From Bradyrhizobium barranii subsp. apii (GTDB lineage: Bacteria; Pseudomonadota; Alphaproteobacteria; Rhizobiales; Xanthobacteraceae), in the NCBI RefSeq assembly GCF_011516635.5, contig NZ_CP096255.1, positions 7,314,501 to 7,378,500 of the forward strand: DNA of 64,000 bases. Reading direction: 5' to 3'. The notes beneath the pieces are model-generated. The model was not told the origin of the DNA. It saw only the letters and a program-made list of their open reading frames with translations, and made no database searches. Positions 14,824-23,690 of this stretch are shown in pieces. The position numbers were made by a program, and so were the translations under genes. Numbering within the stretch: position 1 is the first letter of the stretch; each line of letters begins with the position of its first letter.

Positions 14824-15561
14824 CTACCGGGTGAGCGCAGCCTCGCCGGCCCGGATCGTCTGCGCCGAACCATGTTGCAGCTTCGGAACCCTGCCGGCTT
14901 CCGCAGCAGCGCGGATGGCGGCGATGTTGCCGGCATAATCGGCGCTGCTCTTGCCGCGGAACACGGCCGATCCTGCCACGAGGGTGTCGGCGCCTGCGGC
15001 AGCCACGGCGGCGGCATTGTCGCGCGTGATGCCGCCATCGACCTCGAGCCGGATCGGCCGGTCGCCGATCATGCTTCGAATGCGCCTGATCTTCTCGATC
15101 TGAGAGTCGAGGAAGGACTGGCCGCCGAAGCCGGGATTGACCGTCATCACCAGCACGAGGTCGAGACGATCAAGTACGTATTCGATCGCGGCTTCCGGTG
15201 TAGCCGGACACAGGCTGACACCAGCCTTCTTGCCGAGCGCGCGGATGGCCTGGAGCGAGCGGTCCAGATGCGGGCCGGCCTCGGCATGAACCGTGATGAC
15301 GTCGGCGCCTGCTATTGCGAACGCCTCCAGATAGGGATCAGTCGGTGCGATCATCAGATGCACGTCAAAGATCTTCGCCGTCGCCGGCCGGATCGCCTTG
15401 ATGACGTCGGCGCCAAAGCTGATGTTCGGCACGAAATGTCCGTCCATGACGTCGCAGTGGATCCAGTCGGCGCCGGCAGCATCAATAGCCCTGATCTCCT
15501 CGCCGAGGCGCGCGAAATCGGCGGCCAGGATCGAAGGCGCGATGAGGATTTCTCCCGTCAT
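14824..15561 (-). CDS. cbbE: Ribulose-phosphate 3-epimerase
   Basis: This 245-residue TIM-barrel enzyme interconverts ribulose 5-phosphate and xylulose 5-phosphate, returning pentose to the Calvin cycle. Recognisable motifs are the start IAPSILAADFARL, the metal-site segment HCDVMDGHFVPN, VHAEAG, MTVNPGFGGQSF and the phosphate-binding LEVDGGI and GSAVF. The ATG overlaps the cbbX stop by four bases, a sign of translational coupling. It is the last gene of the operon. Confidence 0.95.
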   Translation of the reverse strand: MTGEILIAPSILAADFARLGEEIRAIDAAGADWIHCDVMDGHFVPNISFGADVIKAIRPATAKIFDVHLMIAPTDPYLEAFAIAGADVITVHAEAGPHLDRSLQAIRALGKKAGVSLCPATPEAAIEYVLDRLDLVLVMTVNPGFGGQSFLDSQIEKIRRIRSMIGDRPIRLEVDGGITRDNAAAVAAAGADTLVAGSAVFRGKSSADYAGNIAAIRAAAEAGRVPKLQHGSAQTIRAGEAALTR

Positions 15562-16493
15562 GGCTTCGCACTCCTCTGCGCGTCCGCACCACCGCTGAAA
15601 ACGCGGCTCGCAAGGACATCCGTCGGATCGATCGTCTCGAGATCGGCGACATCGAGCATGCGGTCGAGATCGGACACGAGGCGATCGGCCTGGCGGAGGC
15701 GGATACGATCGACCGCGTTGCGGATCGAGCGCGCGTTGGAGAAGAACGGCTGGGTCCGGCGCAGTGCGATGTATTTTTCGAAGGCCCCGCGCGCCGCCGC
15801 CGAGAAGCGGTATCCACGCTCCTTCAGCATCAGCTCGGCGATGACGAGAAGCTCGGCTTCCGCATAGTCCGGGAAGTCGATGTGGTGTGCGATGCGGGAA
15901 CGGAAGCCCGGGTTGGAGGCGAAGAAGCTCGTCATCCGCTCGCCATAGCCGGCGAGGATCACGACGAGGTCCTCGCGCTGATTCTCCATCACCTGGAGCA
16001 GGATCTCGATCGCCTCCTGGCCGTAATCGCGCTCGTTGTCAGGCCGGTGCAGATAATAGGCCTCGTCGATGAACAACACGCCGCCCATCGCCTTCTTCAA
16101 GATCTCCTTCGTCTTCGGCGCGGTATGGCCGATATACTGGCCGACGAGATCATCGCGCGTCACCGAGATCACCTGCCCGCACCGCACGAAACCGAGGCCG
16201 TGCAGGATCTTTGCCATGCGCAGCGCCACCGTGGTCTTGCCCGTGCCCGGATTACCGGTGAACGACATGTGCAGTGTCGGGGGCGACGATGCCAGTCCCG
16301 CACGCTGGCGGATGCGCTCGATCAGCAGCAGTGACGCGATCTGACGCACGCGGTTCTTGACCGGCCCGAGGCCGATCAGCTCCTGCTCGAGCTGTTGCAG
16401 CGTGTCGGTGATCCCGGCCGCCTCGGCCTCCTTGCGGAGATCGAAACTGGTCTCGCTCGTTTCAGCGGTCGTCGCATGAGGGACATCAAGCAT
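15558..16493 (-). CDS. cbbX: CbbX, red-type RuBisCO activase
   Basis: An AAA+ ATPase of 311 residues. Walker A is GNPGTGKTT, Walker B is GVLFIDEAYYL, and the pore-loop region has YIGHTAPKT. CbbX proteins form hexameric rings that pull the large-subunit C-terminus to remove inhibitory sugar phosphates, and they are specific to red-type (form IC/ID) RuBisCO, which fits the neighbouring cbbLS. The ATG at 16493 follows CGAGG; a GTG two codons earlier is also possible. Confidence 0.95.
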   Translation of the reverse strand: MLDVPHATTAETSETSFDLRKEAEAAGITDTLQQLEQELIGLGPVKNRVRQIASLLLIERIRQRAGLASSPPTLHMSFTGNPGTGKTTVALRMAKILHGLGFVRCGQVISVTRDDLVGQYIGHTAPKTKEILKKAMGGVLFIDEAYYLHRPDNERDYGQEAIEILLQVMENQREDLVVILAGYGERMTSFFASNPGFRSRIAHHIDFPDYAEAELLVIAELMLKERGYRFSAAARGAFEKYIALRRTQPFFSNARSIRNAVDRIRLRQADRLVSDLDRMLDVADLETIDPTDVLASRVFSGGADAQRSAKP

Positions 16494-16592
16494 CGGCACC
16501 TCGAAGAAAAGAGCTTCGCCGCGGGGGGAGCGGCGAAGCAGTGGTCCGCCAAGGAAACGGAGCAGGGAGTGCTCCGCGCGGAGGAGAACGAC

Positions 16593-17000
16593 TTAAGTCG
16601 ACGCGTGTGCGGCCGGCCGGCGCACGGTGGTGTAGCGGATCGCACGTCCGCCTACCTCCTGCCGCACCAGGTCGAACTCGGCTTCCTGCGGCGGGCGATT
16701 GACGAGGAACGAGATCCGCACCGATTCCCAGCCATGGCTGGAGTCGAAACCGCTGATGCGGATGTAGCGGTCGCCGTAAACCCTGCGGCATTCGGCGAGC
16801 TCCATCATCACGCCGGCGGCGTCCTGGAGGTCGAACATCGGCAGGCCCCACATCTCCCAATAGGTGTTGCGGGGATGCGGATCGTCGGTGAACTCGATAT
16901 TCACCGCCCAGCCATTGGCCAGGCAATACTGCACCTGCTTGGTGATCTGGTCGTCGGTCAGATCAGGCAGGAACGAGAAGCAGCCTTGGGTTAGTTTCAT
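16593..17000 (-). CDS. cbbS: RuBisCO small subunit, red type
   Basis: A 135-residue product starting MKLTQGCFSFLPDLTD after a GAGGAG ribosome site, 11 bp below cbbL. The core WEMWGLPMFDLQDAAGVM and the long C-terminal extension (about residues 105-135) are typical of red-type small subunits, which add a beta-hairpin there. It caps the L8S8 holoenzyme. An upstream in-frame ATG is less well placed. Confidence 0.96.
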   Translation of the reverse strand: MKLTQGCFSFLPDLTDDQITKQVQYCLANGWAVNIEFTDDPHPRNTYWEMWGLPMFDLQDAAGVMMELAECRRVYGDRYIRISGFDSSHGWESVRISFLVNRPPQEAEFDLVRQEVGGRAIRYTTVRRPAAHAST

Positions 17001-17011
17001 GTCAGAACTCC

Positions 17012-18472
17012 TCAAACGGTTTCCAGCGCGGTCGGCACGAAGTCCGGCGTGTCGGTGGATTGATAGTTGAAGCTGACGTCCTTCCAGACCTCGAGCGCGG
17101 CCTTCAGCGGCGTGCAGGTCTCCGCAGCCCTGGCCAGGATCTCCGGACCCTCATGGACGTAGTCGCGCCCCTCGTTGCGGGCGAGGATCATCGCTTCGAG
17201 CGCCACACGGTTGGCGATCGCGCCAGCCGCAATGCCCATGGGATGGCCGATGGTGCCGCCGCCGAATTGCAGCACGACGTCCTCGCCGAGGAGATCGAGC
17301 AGCTGGTGCATCTGGCCGGCATGGATGCCGCCGGAGGCGACCGGCATCATCTTGTTCAGGCTCGCCCAGGACTGGTCGAAGAACAGTCCATGCTCGAGCT
17401 TTGTCGGGTTGAAGTCTTCGCGGCAGACGTCGTAATAGCCGCGCGTGGTGTTGGGATCGCCTTCGAGCTTGCCGACCACCGTGCCGGCATGGATGTGGTC
17501 GACGCCGGCGAGCCGCATCCACTTCGCGATGACGCGGAACGACACGCCGTGACTCTTCTGCCGCGTATAGGTCGAGTGACCGGCGCGATGCAGATGCAGG
17601 ATCATGTCGTTGCGCCGTGCCCATTTCGCCATGGACTGGATCGCGGTGTAGCCGATCACGAGATCGATCATGACGATGCACGACCCGAGCTCTTTGGCGA
17701 ACTCTGCGCGCTCGTACATGTCCTCCATCGTCCCCGCGGTGATGTTTAGGTACGTGCCCTTCACCTCGCCGGAGGCAGCCTGCGCGCGATTCACGGCCTC
17801 CATGCAATAGAGGAAGCGGTCACGCCAATGCATGAAGGGCTGCGAGTTGATGTTCTCGTCGTCCTTGGTGAAGTCGAGCCCGCCCTTGAGCGCCTCGTAA
17901 ACCACGCGGCCATAGTTGCGCCCGGACAAGCCGAGCTTGGGCTTCACCGTCGCGCCCAGCAACGGCCGGCCGAACTTGTCGAGCCGCTCCCGCTCGACCA
18001 CGATGCCGGTCGCCGGCCCCTGGAACGTCTTCACATAGGCGACCGGGAAGCGCATGTCCTCCAGGCGCAGCGCCTTCAGCGGCTTGAAGCCGAAGACGTT
18101 GCCGATGATCGAGGCCGAGAGGTTGGCGATCGAGCCCGGCTCGAACAGGTCGAGGTCGTAGGCGATGTAGGCGAAGTACGAGCCCGGCGTGCCGGGCACC
18201 GGATCGACGCGGTAACACTTTGCGCGATACTTCTCCGCAGCGGTCAGGCGATCGGTCCACACCACCGTCCAGGTCGCGGTCGAGGATTCGCCGGCAACCG
18301 CCGCTGACGCCTCGATGGGGTCCACGCCCTCCTGCGGCGTCACGCGGAACAGCGCGATGACATCGGTGTCTTTCGGCGTGTAGTCGGGCTCCCAATAGCC
18401 CATGCGCGCGTATTCCATCGTACCCGATCGATAGCGCTCTTTGCCCCGGACGGTTCCTGCGTGTGCATTCAT
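17012..18472 (-). CDS. cbbL: RuBisCO large subunit, form IC
   Basis: The 486-residue large subunit fixes CO2 onto ribulose 1,5-bisphosphate. The active-site lysines are Lys177 (GATVKPKLGL) and the carbamylated Lys203 (LDFTKDDEN). HRAGHSTYTRQ and the ASGGIHAGQ phosphate-binding loop are also visible. Length, N-terminus and pairing with CbbX place it in the red-type form IC group found in facultative chemolithoautotrophic rhizobia. Ribosome site: AGGAGAG before ATG. Confidence 0.98.
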   Translation of the reverse strand: MNAHAGTVRGKERYRSGTMEYARMGYWEPDYTPKDTDVIALFRVTPQEGVDPIEASAAVAGESSTATWTVVWTDRLTAAEKYRAKCYRVDPVPGTPGSYFAYIAYDLDLFEPGSIANLSASIIGNVFGFKPLKALRLEDMRFPVAYVKTFQGPATGIVVERERLDKFGRPLLGATVKPKLGLSGRNYGRVVYEALKGGLDFTKDDENINSQPFMHWRDRFLYCMEAVNRAQAASGEVKGTYLNITAGTMEDMYERAEFAKELGSCIVMIDLVIGYTAIQSMAKWARRNDMILHLHRAGHSTYTRQKSHGVSFRVIAKWMRLAGVDHIHAGTVVGKLEGDPNTTRGYYDVCREDFNPTKLEHGLFFDQSWASLNKMMPVASGGIHAGQMHQLLDLLGEDVVLQFGGGTIGHPMGIAAGAIANRVALEAMILARNEGRDYVHEGPEILARAAETCTPLKAALEVWKDVSFNYQSTDTPDFVPTALETV

Positions 18473-18503
18473 GGCTCTCTCCTGCTCTTCTCTCTCTGAA
18501 TGA

Positions 18504-19589
18504 TTAGGCGGCGACCGACTCGCGGGCGCCGATGCGCGGGTCGAGCTCGCCGGCGCGATAGCGCCGCGCCATCTCGCTCAAGGGAATGACCTTGATCTTG
18601 CTGGCGTGGCCCGCGGTGCCGAACTGCTCGAAGCGATCGCGGCAGAGCTCGCGCATCGCATCCATCGCAGGCTTGAGGAATTTGCGCGGATCGAACTCCG
18701 AGCGCGTTTGCGCGGCGACCTTGCGGAACACCGCGGTCATCGCCAGGCGACAATCGGTGTCGATGTTGACCTTTCGCACACCGCTCTTGATGCCGCGGAC
18801 GATCTCCTCCACCGGCACGCCCCAGGTCTGCGGCATCTCACCGCCGAACTGGTTGAACATGTCCTGGAGCGGCTGCGGCACCGAAGAGGAGCCGTGCATC
18901 ACGAGATGCGTGTTCGGCAGGCGGCGGTGAATCTCCTCGACCACCCGCATCGCCAGGATGTCGCCATCAGGCTTGCGGCTGAACTTGTAGGCGCCGTGGG
19001 ACGTGCCCATCGCGATCGCGAGCGCATCGACCTTGGTGGCGCGGACGAAGTCGACGGCCTGGTCGGGATCGGTGAGGAGCTGGTCGTGGCTGACCTTGCC
19101 CTCGACGCCGTGGCCGTCCTCCTGCTCGCCGCCGCCATGCTCGAGCGAGCCGAGCACGCCGAGCTCGCCTTCAACGGAGGCGCCCACCCAATGCGCGAGA
19201 TCGACGACGCGGCGGGTGATGTCGACATTGTAGTCGTAATCGGCGGCGGTCTTGGCGTCGGCCTTGAGCGAGCCGTCCATCATGACCGAGGTGAAGCCGT
19301 GGGCGATGGCGGAGGCGCAGGTCGCCTCGTCATTGCCGTGGTCCTGGTGCATGCAGAGCGGAATGTCCGGATAGGTCCGCTCCAGCGCGTCGATCATGTG
19401 CGAGAGCATGAGATCGCCGGCATAGCTGCGCGCGCCGCGCGAGGCCTGGATGATCACGGGCGCATCGACCTCGGCCGCGGCCTGCATGATCGCAATACCC
19501 TGCTCCATGTTGTTTATGTTGAACGCCGGCACCGCGTAGCCGTGGTTGGCGGCGTGATCGAGCAGCTGACGAAGGGTGATACGGGCCAC
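18504..19589 (-). CDS. cbbA: Class II fructose-bisphosphate aldolase
   Basis: A 361-residue zinc-dependent aldolase of the Calvin-cycle subtype. It joins triose phosphates to fructose 1,6-bisphosphate and also makes sedoheptulose 1,7-bisphosphate. Motifs seen are the start ITLRQLLDHAANHGYAVPAF, PLCMHQDHGND (zinc and catalytic residues), EGELGVLG, GTSHGAYKF and MHGSSSVPQ. Translation begins at GTG with AGGAGG eight bases upstream and only 14 bp after cbbT. Confidence 0.96.
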   Translation of the reverse strand: MARITLRQLLDHAANHGYAVPAFNINNMEQGIAIMQAAAEVDAPVIIQASRGARSYAGDLMLSHMIDALERTYPDIPLCMHQDHGNDEATCASAIAHGFTSVMMDGSLKADAKTAADYDYNVDITRRVVDLAHWVGASVEGELGVLGSLEHGGGEQEDGHGVEGKVSHDQLLTDPDQAVDFVRATKVDALAIAMGTSHGAYKFSRKPDGDILAMRVVEEIHRRLPNTHLVMHGSSSVPQPLQDMFNQFGGEMPQTWGVPVEEIVRGIKSGVRKVNIDTDCRLAMTAVFRKVAAQTRSEFDPRKFLKPAMDAMRELCRDRFEQFGTAGHASKIKVIPLSEMARRYRAGELDPRIGARESVAA

Positions 19590-19603
19590 GAAAGTTCCTC
19601 CTG

Positions 19604-21625
19604 TTATGGCTTGCCGGCGCGGGTGATCGTCCGCCGGGCGGCTTCGGCAACGCTTTGCGGCGTGATGCCGAATTCGCGGTAGAGCACGGGCGCCGGCGCA
19701 GAGGCGCCAAAGCCGCGCATGCCGACGAACTCGCCGTCAGTGCCGATCCAGCGATGCCAATCGCCGGCGACTGCGGCCTCGATGCCGACGCGCGGGGCGG
19801 TGCCGAGCACGCAGGCGCGGTAGTCCTCCGGCTGCTCCTCGAACAGCGCGAAGCATGGCGCGGAGACCACGGCGGCGCGGATATGTTCCGTCGCGAGCAG
19901 GCGAGCGGCTTCCAGCGCGATCGAGACTTCGGAGCCGGTCGCCATCAACGTGACGTCGCGACCGCCGTCCGGCGAGACGATGAGGTAAGCGCCGCGCGCG
20001 ACACGGTTCCTGCCGCGCACGTCGCTGCGGAATGTCGGCAGCGCCTGACGCGACAGACACAGCACGGAGGGGCGATCTTCCGCCTCGAGCGCGCAGTCCC
20101 AGGCTTCCAGCGTCTCGACCGCGTCGGCGGGGCGGAACACCAGAAGATTCGGGATGACGCGTAGCGCCGCGAGATGCTCGACGGGCTGATGCGTGGGACC
20201 GTCCTCGCCAAGACCGATGGAGTCGTGGGTCATCACATGGATGACGCGCAGCCGCATCAAGGCCGCAAGACGGATCGCCGGCCGGCTGTAGTCGGAGAAG
20301 GCGAGAAAGGTGCCGCCATAGGGAATGAATCCGCCATGCAACGCGAGGCCATTCATCGCGGCGGCCATGCCGTGCTCGCGAATGCCGTAGTGGATGTAGC
20401 CGCCGGCGAACGTCCCACGCGTCACCGGAGTCTGCGCTTTGGCATGCGTGAGGTTCGAATGCGTCAGGTCCGCCGAGCCGCCGACCAGTCCGGGAATTGT
20501 CCCGGCGATGCCGTCGAGCACCTGCTGCGAGGCTTGCCGCGTCGCCAGCTTCGGACGCTCGCTGGCAAAGCGCTCGCGCAATTTCGCCGAGGCCTGGGCA
20601 TAGGCCTCCGGCAGGGCAACGGCCTTGCCCTCGATGAACAGCTCGCGCTGCGCGGCCGTCGCGCATTCGTAGCGGTCGAGCCAGGCAAGACGCTCGACCT
20701 GCCCGCGCTGTCCGATCATCCGCCATGCCTTGAGGATCGGGATCGGGACCACGAAAGGCTGATAGTCCCAGCCGAGCGTCCGCCGCGCCGCCATCGTCTG
20801 CTCGGTGCCGAGCGGCGCACCATGCGCCTTCTCGGTGCCCTGGCGGTCTGGCGCGCCATAGCCGATGATGGTGCGGCAGGCGATCAGCGACGGTTTTGCG
20901 CTCTCACGCTCCTCGGCAATCGCCTGCGCAACCGCTTCGGGGTCGTGGCCGTCGACACTGCGGACCGACCAGCCGGACGCCGCAAAGCGCGCGAGCTGAT
21001 CATCGGAAGTGGCCAGCGAGGTCGGCCCGTCGATGGAGATGCCGTTGTCGTCGAACAGCACGATCAGCCGGCCGAGCTGGAGATGACCGGCGAGCGAGAT
21101 CGCCTCCTGGCTGATGCCTTCCATCAGGCAGCCGTCGCCCGCGATCACATAGGTGAAGTGATCGACCAGGCCGTCGCCGTGCCGTGCATTGGCCATGCGC
21201 TCGGCGAGCGCCATGCCGACCGCGGTCGCGATCCCCTGCCCCAGCGGGCCGGTCGTGGTCTCGACACCCGGCGTGTGGCCGTATTCCGGATGGCCCGGCG
21301 TCTTCGAGCCCCACTGCCGGAACGCCTTGATGTCGTCCAGGCTGACGTCGCCGCCGGTGAGATGCAGCAGCGCATAGAGCAGCATCGAACCGTGCCCCGC
21401 CGACAGCACGAAGCGGTCGCGATCCGGCCAGTTCGGGTGCGCGGAGTCGAACTTGAGGAACCGCGAGAACAGCACGGTCGCGACATCGGCCATGCCCATG
21501 GGCAGGCCGGGATGGCCGGACTGCGAGGTCTCGATCGCATCGACCGCGAGGAAACGGACTGCGTTGGCGAGATCGTTGTGTGTGACTGCCGTGATGTCGG
21601 CTTCGGCGTGGACGGAGATGTTCAT
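19604..21625 (-). CDS. cbbT: Transketolase
   Basis: A 673-residue thiamine-diphosphate enzyme that moves two-carbon units between sugar phosphates in RuBP regeneration. The N-terminal half carries SGHPGLPMG and the cofactor/metal motif GDGCLMEG through LFDDNGISIDG. The central pyrimidine domain has HDSIGLGEDGPTHQP, and the C-terminal domain has GSEVSIAL. Length matches the family. It lies 16 bp from cbbP in the operon. Confidence 0.96.
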   Translation of the reverse strand: MNISVHAEADITAVTHNDLANAVRFLAVDAIETSQSGHPGLPMGMADVATVLFSRFLKFDSAHPNWPDRDRFVLSAGHGSMLLYALLHLTGGDVSLDDIKAFRQWGSKTPGHPEYGHTPGVETTTGPLGQGIATAVGMALAERMANARHGDGLVDHFTYVIAGDGCLMEGISQEAISLAGHLQLGRLIVLFDDNGISIDGPTSLATSDDQLARFAASGWSVRSVDGHDPEAVAQAIAEERESAKPSLIACRTIIGYGAPDRQGTEKAHGAPLGTEQTMAARRTLGWDYQPFVVPIPILKAWRMIGQRGQVERLAWLDRYECATAAQRELFIEGKAVALPEAYAQASAKLRERFASERPKLATRQASQQVLDGIAGTIPGLVGGSADLTHSNLTHAKAQTPVTRGTFAGGYIHYGIREHGMAAAMNGLALHGGFIPYGGTFLAFSDYSRPAIRLAALMRLRVIHVMTHDSIGLGEDGPTHQPVEHLAALRVIPNLLVFRPADAVETLEAWDCALEAEDRPSVLCLSRQALPTFRSDVRGRNRVARGAYLIVSPDGGRDVTLMATGSEVSIALEAARLLATEHIRAAVVSAPCFALFEEQPEDYRACVLGTAPRVGIEAAVAGDWHRWIGTDGEFVGMRGFGASAPAPVLYREFGITPQSVAEAARRTITRAGKP

Positions 21626-21641
21626 CGGATTCTCTCCCTGT

Positions 21642-22517
21642 TCACTTCAGATTTCGCTTGCGCTCGATCAGCTGCATGATCAGCGGCGTCAGGATCAGCT
21701 GCATCGCCAGATCGAGCTTCGCGCCGGGACACACGATGGAGTTCGCGCGGGACATCCAGCTGTGGGGAAGCATCGACAGCAGATAGGGAAAGTCGATGCC
21801 GCGCGGATTCTTGAAGCGGATCACGACCATCGATTCGTCCGGCGTCGGGATCCAGCGCGCGATGAACGGATTTGAGGTGTCCACCGTCGGCACGCGCTGG
21901 AAGTTGATGTCGGTCTCGGTGAATTGCGGGCAGATGTAGTGGATGTAGTCGGGCATCCGCCGCAGGATGGTGTCGGTGACGGCCTCGGTCGAATAGCCGC
22001 GGGCGCTGCGGTCGCGGTGCAGCTTCTGGATCCATTCGAGATTGATGACCGGCACGACGCCGATCTTGAGATCGGCGTAGCGCGCGACATTGACCTTGTC
22101 GGTGACGACGGCGCCGTGCAGGCCCTCGTAGAACAACAGGTCCGAGTTTTCCGGCAGCCGCTCCCATTCGGTGAAGGTCCCGGGCGCCGTACCGTGCAGT
22201 GCGGACTCCTCGGCATCGTGGACATAGTGCCGCGTCGTCGCGGTGCCGGTCTCGCCATAGTCGCGGAAGGCACGCTCCAGCTCCTCGAACAGGTTGGTCT
22301 CGGGGCTGAAATGGCTGAAATGCTTGTTGCCGCGTTCGGCCTCATTCGCCATCTGCGTGCGCATCTCGGCACGGTCATAGCGATGGAAGGCGTCGCCCTC
22401 GATGTAGACGGCGTTGACCTTCTCGCGGAAGAAGATCTGCTCGAACGTCTTCTTGACCGAGGTGGTGCCGGCGCCGGAGGAGCCGGTGATGGAGATGATC
22501 GGATGCTTCCTGGACAT
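21642..22517 (-). CDS. cbbP: Phosphoribulokinase
   Basis: A 291-residue class I (octameric, bacterial) phosphoribulokinase that makes ribulose 1,5-bisphosphate from ribulose 5-phosphate and ATP. The P-loop is GSSGAGTTSV near residues 12-21, and the substrate-site segment VYIEGDAFHRYDR follows. FYEGLHG carries the catalytic region. With RuBisCO, this gene makes the pathway diagnostic for the Calvin cycle. Confidence 0.97.
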   Translation of the reverse strand: MSRKHPIISITGSSGAGTTSVKKTFEQIFFREKVNAVYIEGDAFHRYDRAEMRTQMANEAERGNKHFSHFSPETNLFEELERAFRDYGETGTATTRHYVHDAEESALHGTAPGTFTEWERLPENSDLLFYEGLHGAVVTDKVNVARYADLKIGVVPVINLEWIQKLHRDRSARGYSTEAVTDTILRRMPDYIHYICPQFTETDINFQRVPTVDTSNPFIARWIPTPDESMVVIRFKNPRGIDFPYLLSMLPHSWMSRANSIVCPGAKLDLAMQLILTPLIMQLIERKRNLK

Positions 22518-22529
22518 GGGTCGCCTCGC

Positions 22530-23567
22530 TCACAGCCGGAAGAAGCCGCGCCGCGCGAACAGCGGTGCGGAGATGCTGGCGACCAGCAGCGGATCGCAAT
22601 GCAGTTCCTCGACGCGCCGCACCTCGTTGCTCGAGCCCATGATCAGCGGCACGCGCTGGTGCAGGCTCTGCGCCGATAGCTCGAGGATGCGCTCGCGCCC
22701 GGTCGTGGCGGAGCCGCCGGCCTGTTCGATGATCATGGCCATCGGGTGCGCCTCGTAGGTGAGGCGCAGGCGGCCGTCGCCATAGCCGGGGCGCGCGTCC
22801 GAGGGATAGAGGAACACGCCGCCGCGGGTGAGGATTCGGTAGGCCTCCGCGACCAGCGAACCGATCCAGCGCATATTGAAATTGTGGTTGGCGGGCCCTT
22901 CGACGCCGGCAAGACATTCGTCGACGAAGGCGCGGACCGGCGTATCCCAGTGGCGGCGGTTCGACGCATTGATCGCGAACTCGTCGCAAGCCTCGGAGAT
23001 CTGCACGGCGCTGCGCGCGAGGCGGAAGCAGCCTGCCTTGCGGTCGAGCGTGAAGATGTCGACGCCGTCGCCCAGCGTCAGCACCAGTGAGGTCTGCGGC
23101 CCGTAGGTGACAAACCCCGCAGCAAGCTGCGCCGAGCCGCGCTGATGGAAGGCGAGAGCCAGGTCATCCGGGGCAGGCACGATCGAGAAGATCGTGCCGA
23201 CGGTCATGTTGATGTCGATGTTGGAGGAGCCGTCGAGCGGATCGATCGCGACGCAGATTTTTGCCTCGCGGTCGCCGATCTGCGGTTCGCGCATCTCCTC
23301 CGACGCCAGCGCCGCGATCGGCAGCTTGCTGAGACAGCGGCGCAGGATCGCATCCGCCTGGACGTCGAGATCGCGCTGGAGATCGCCGTCGCTGTTGCGG
23401 CCCGTGGTCAGGCCCGATGCGTCCGCGAAATCGCCGGTGGCGATGAGGTCGGCGATCTCTATCGCCGCCGCCGCGATGGCGTCGACTGCGGCTGCCACGG
23501 CCAGCGCATGCGGCGCCGTCTCGGAATACCGTTGAAGGTGGTCGTCCAACCTGAGTTGCCCGGTCAT
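22530..23567 (-). CDS. cbbF: Class I fructose-1,6-bisphosphatase
   Basis: A 345-residue sugar-bisphosphatase with the metal-binding segment CVAIDPLDGSSNIDINM and the C-terminal active-site pattern RRGGVFLYPSD-like (TRGGVFLYPSDARP). It removes the C1 phosphate of fructose 1,6-bisphosphate, and in bacteria often of sedoheptulose bisphosphate. It is the promoter-proximal gene of the operon, diverging from cbbR across about 120 bp. Ribosome site: AAGGGGA. Confidence 0.95.
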   Translation of the reverse strand: MTGQLRLDDHLQRYSETAPHALAVAAAVDAIAAAAIEIADLIATGDFADASGLTTGRNSDGDLQRDLDVQADAILRRCLSKLPIAALASEEMREPQIGDREAKICVAIDPLDGSSNIDINMTVGTIFSIVPAPDDLALAFHQRGSAQLAAGFVTYGPQTSLVLTLGDGVDIFTLDRKAGCFRLARSAVQISEACDEFAINASNRRHWDTPVRAFVDECLAGVEGPANHNFNMRWIGSLVAEAYRILTRGGVFLYPSDARPGYGDGRLRLTYEAHPMAMIIEQAGGSATTGRERILELSAQSLHQRVPLIMGSSNEVRRVEELHCDPLLVASISAPLFARRGFFRL

Positions 23568-23654
23568 CTGCGTCCATCCCCTTGCAGGCGCCGCTTCCAG
23601 TTCCCTCCCCGCTGGAGGTCGGTGCGGTCGGTCCCAACACGAGGAGATTGACAG

Positions 23655-23690
23655 GGGTGGCTTAATAAGGAAAATTTCTATTTATAATGA
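23655..23690. promoter_or_regulatory. AT-rich cbbF/cbbR control region with LysR-type sites
   Basis: The segment TTAATAAGGAAAATTTC followed by TATTTATAATG is strikingly AT-rich in a high-GC background. It contains a near-dyad centred on AAATTT and a T-N11-A pattern expected for LysR regulators. It abuts the cbbR start codon, where CbbR would both repress itself and activate the divergent operon. This is inferred from position and composition. Confidence 0.6.
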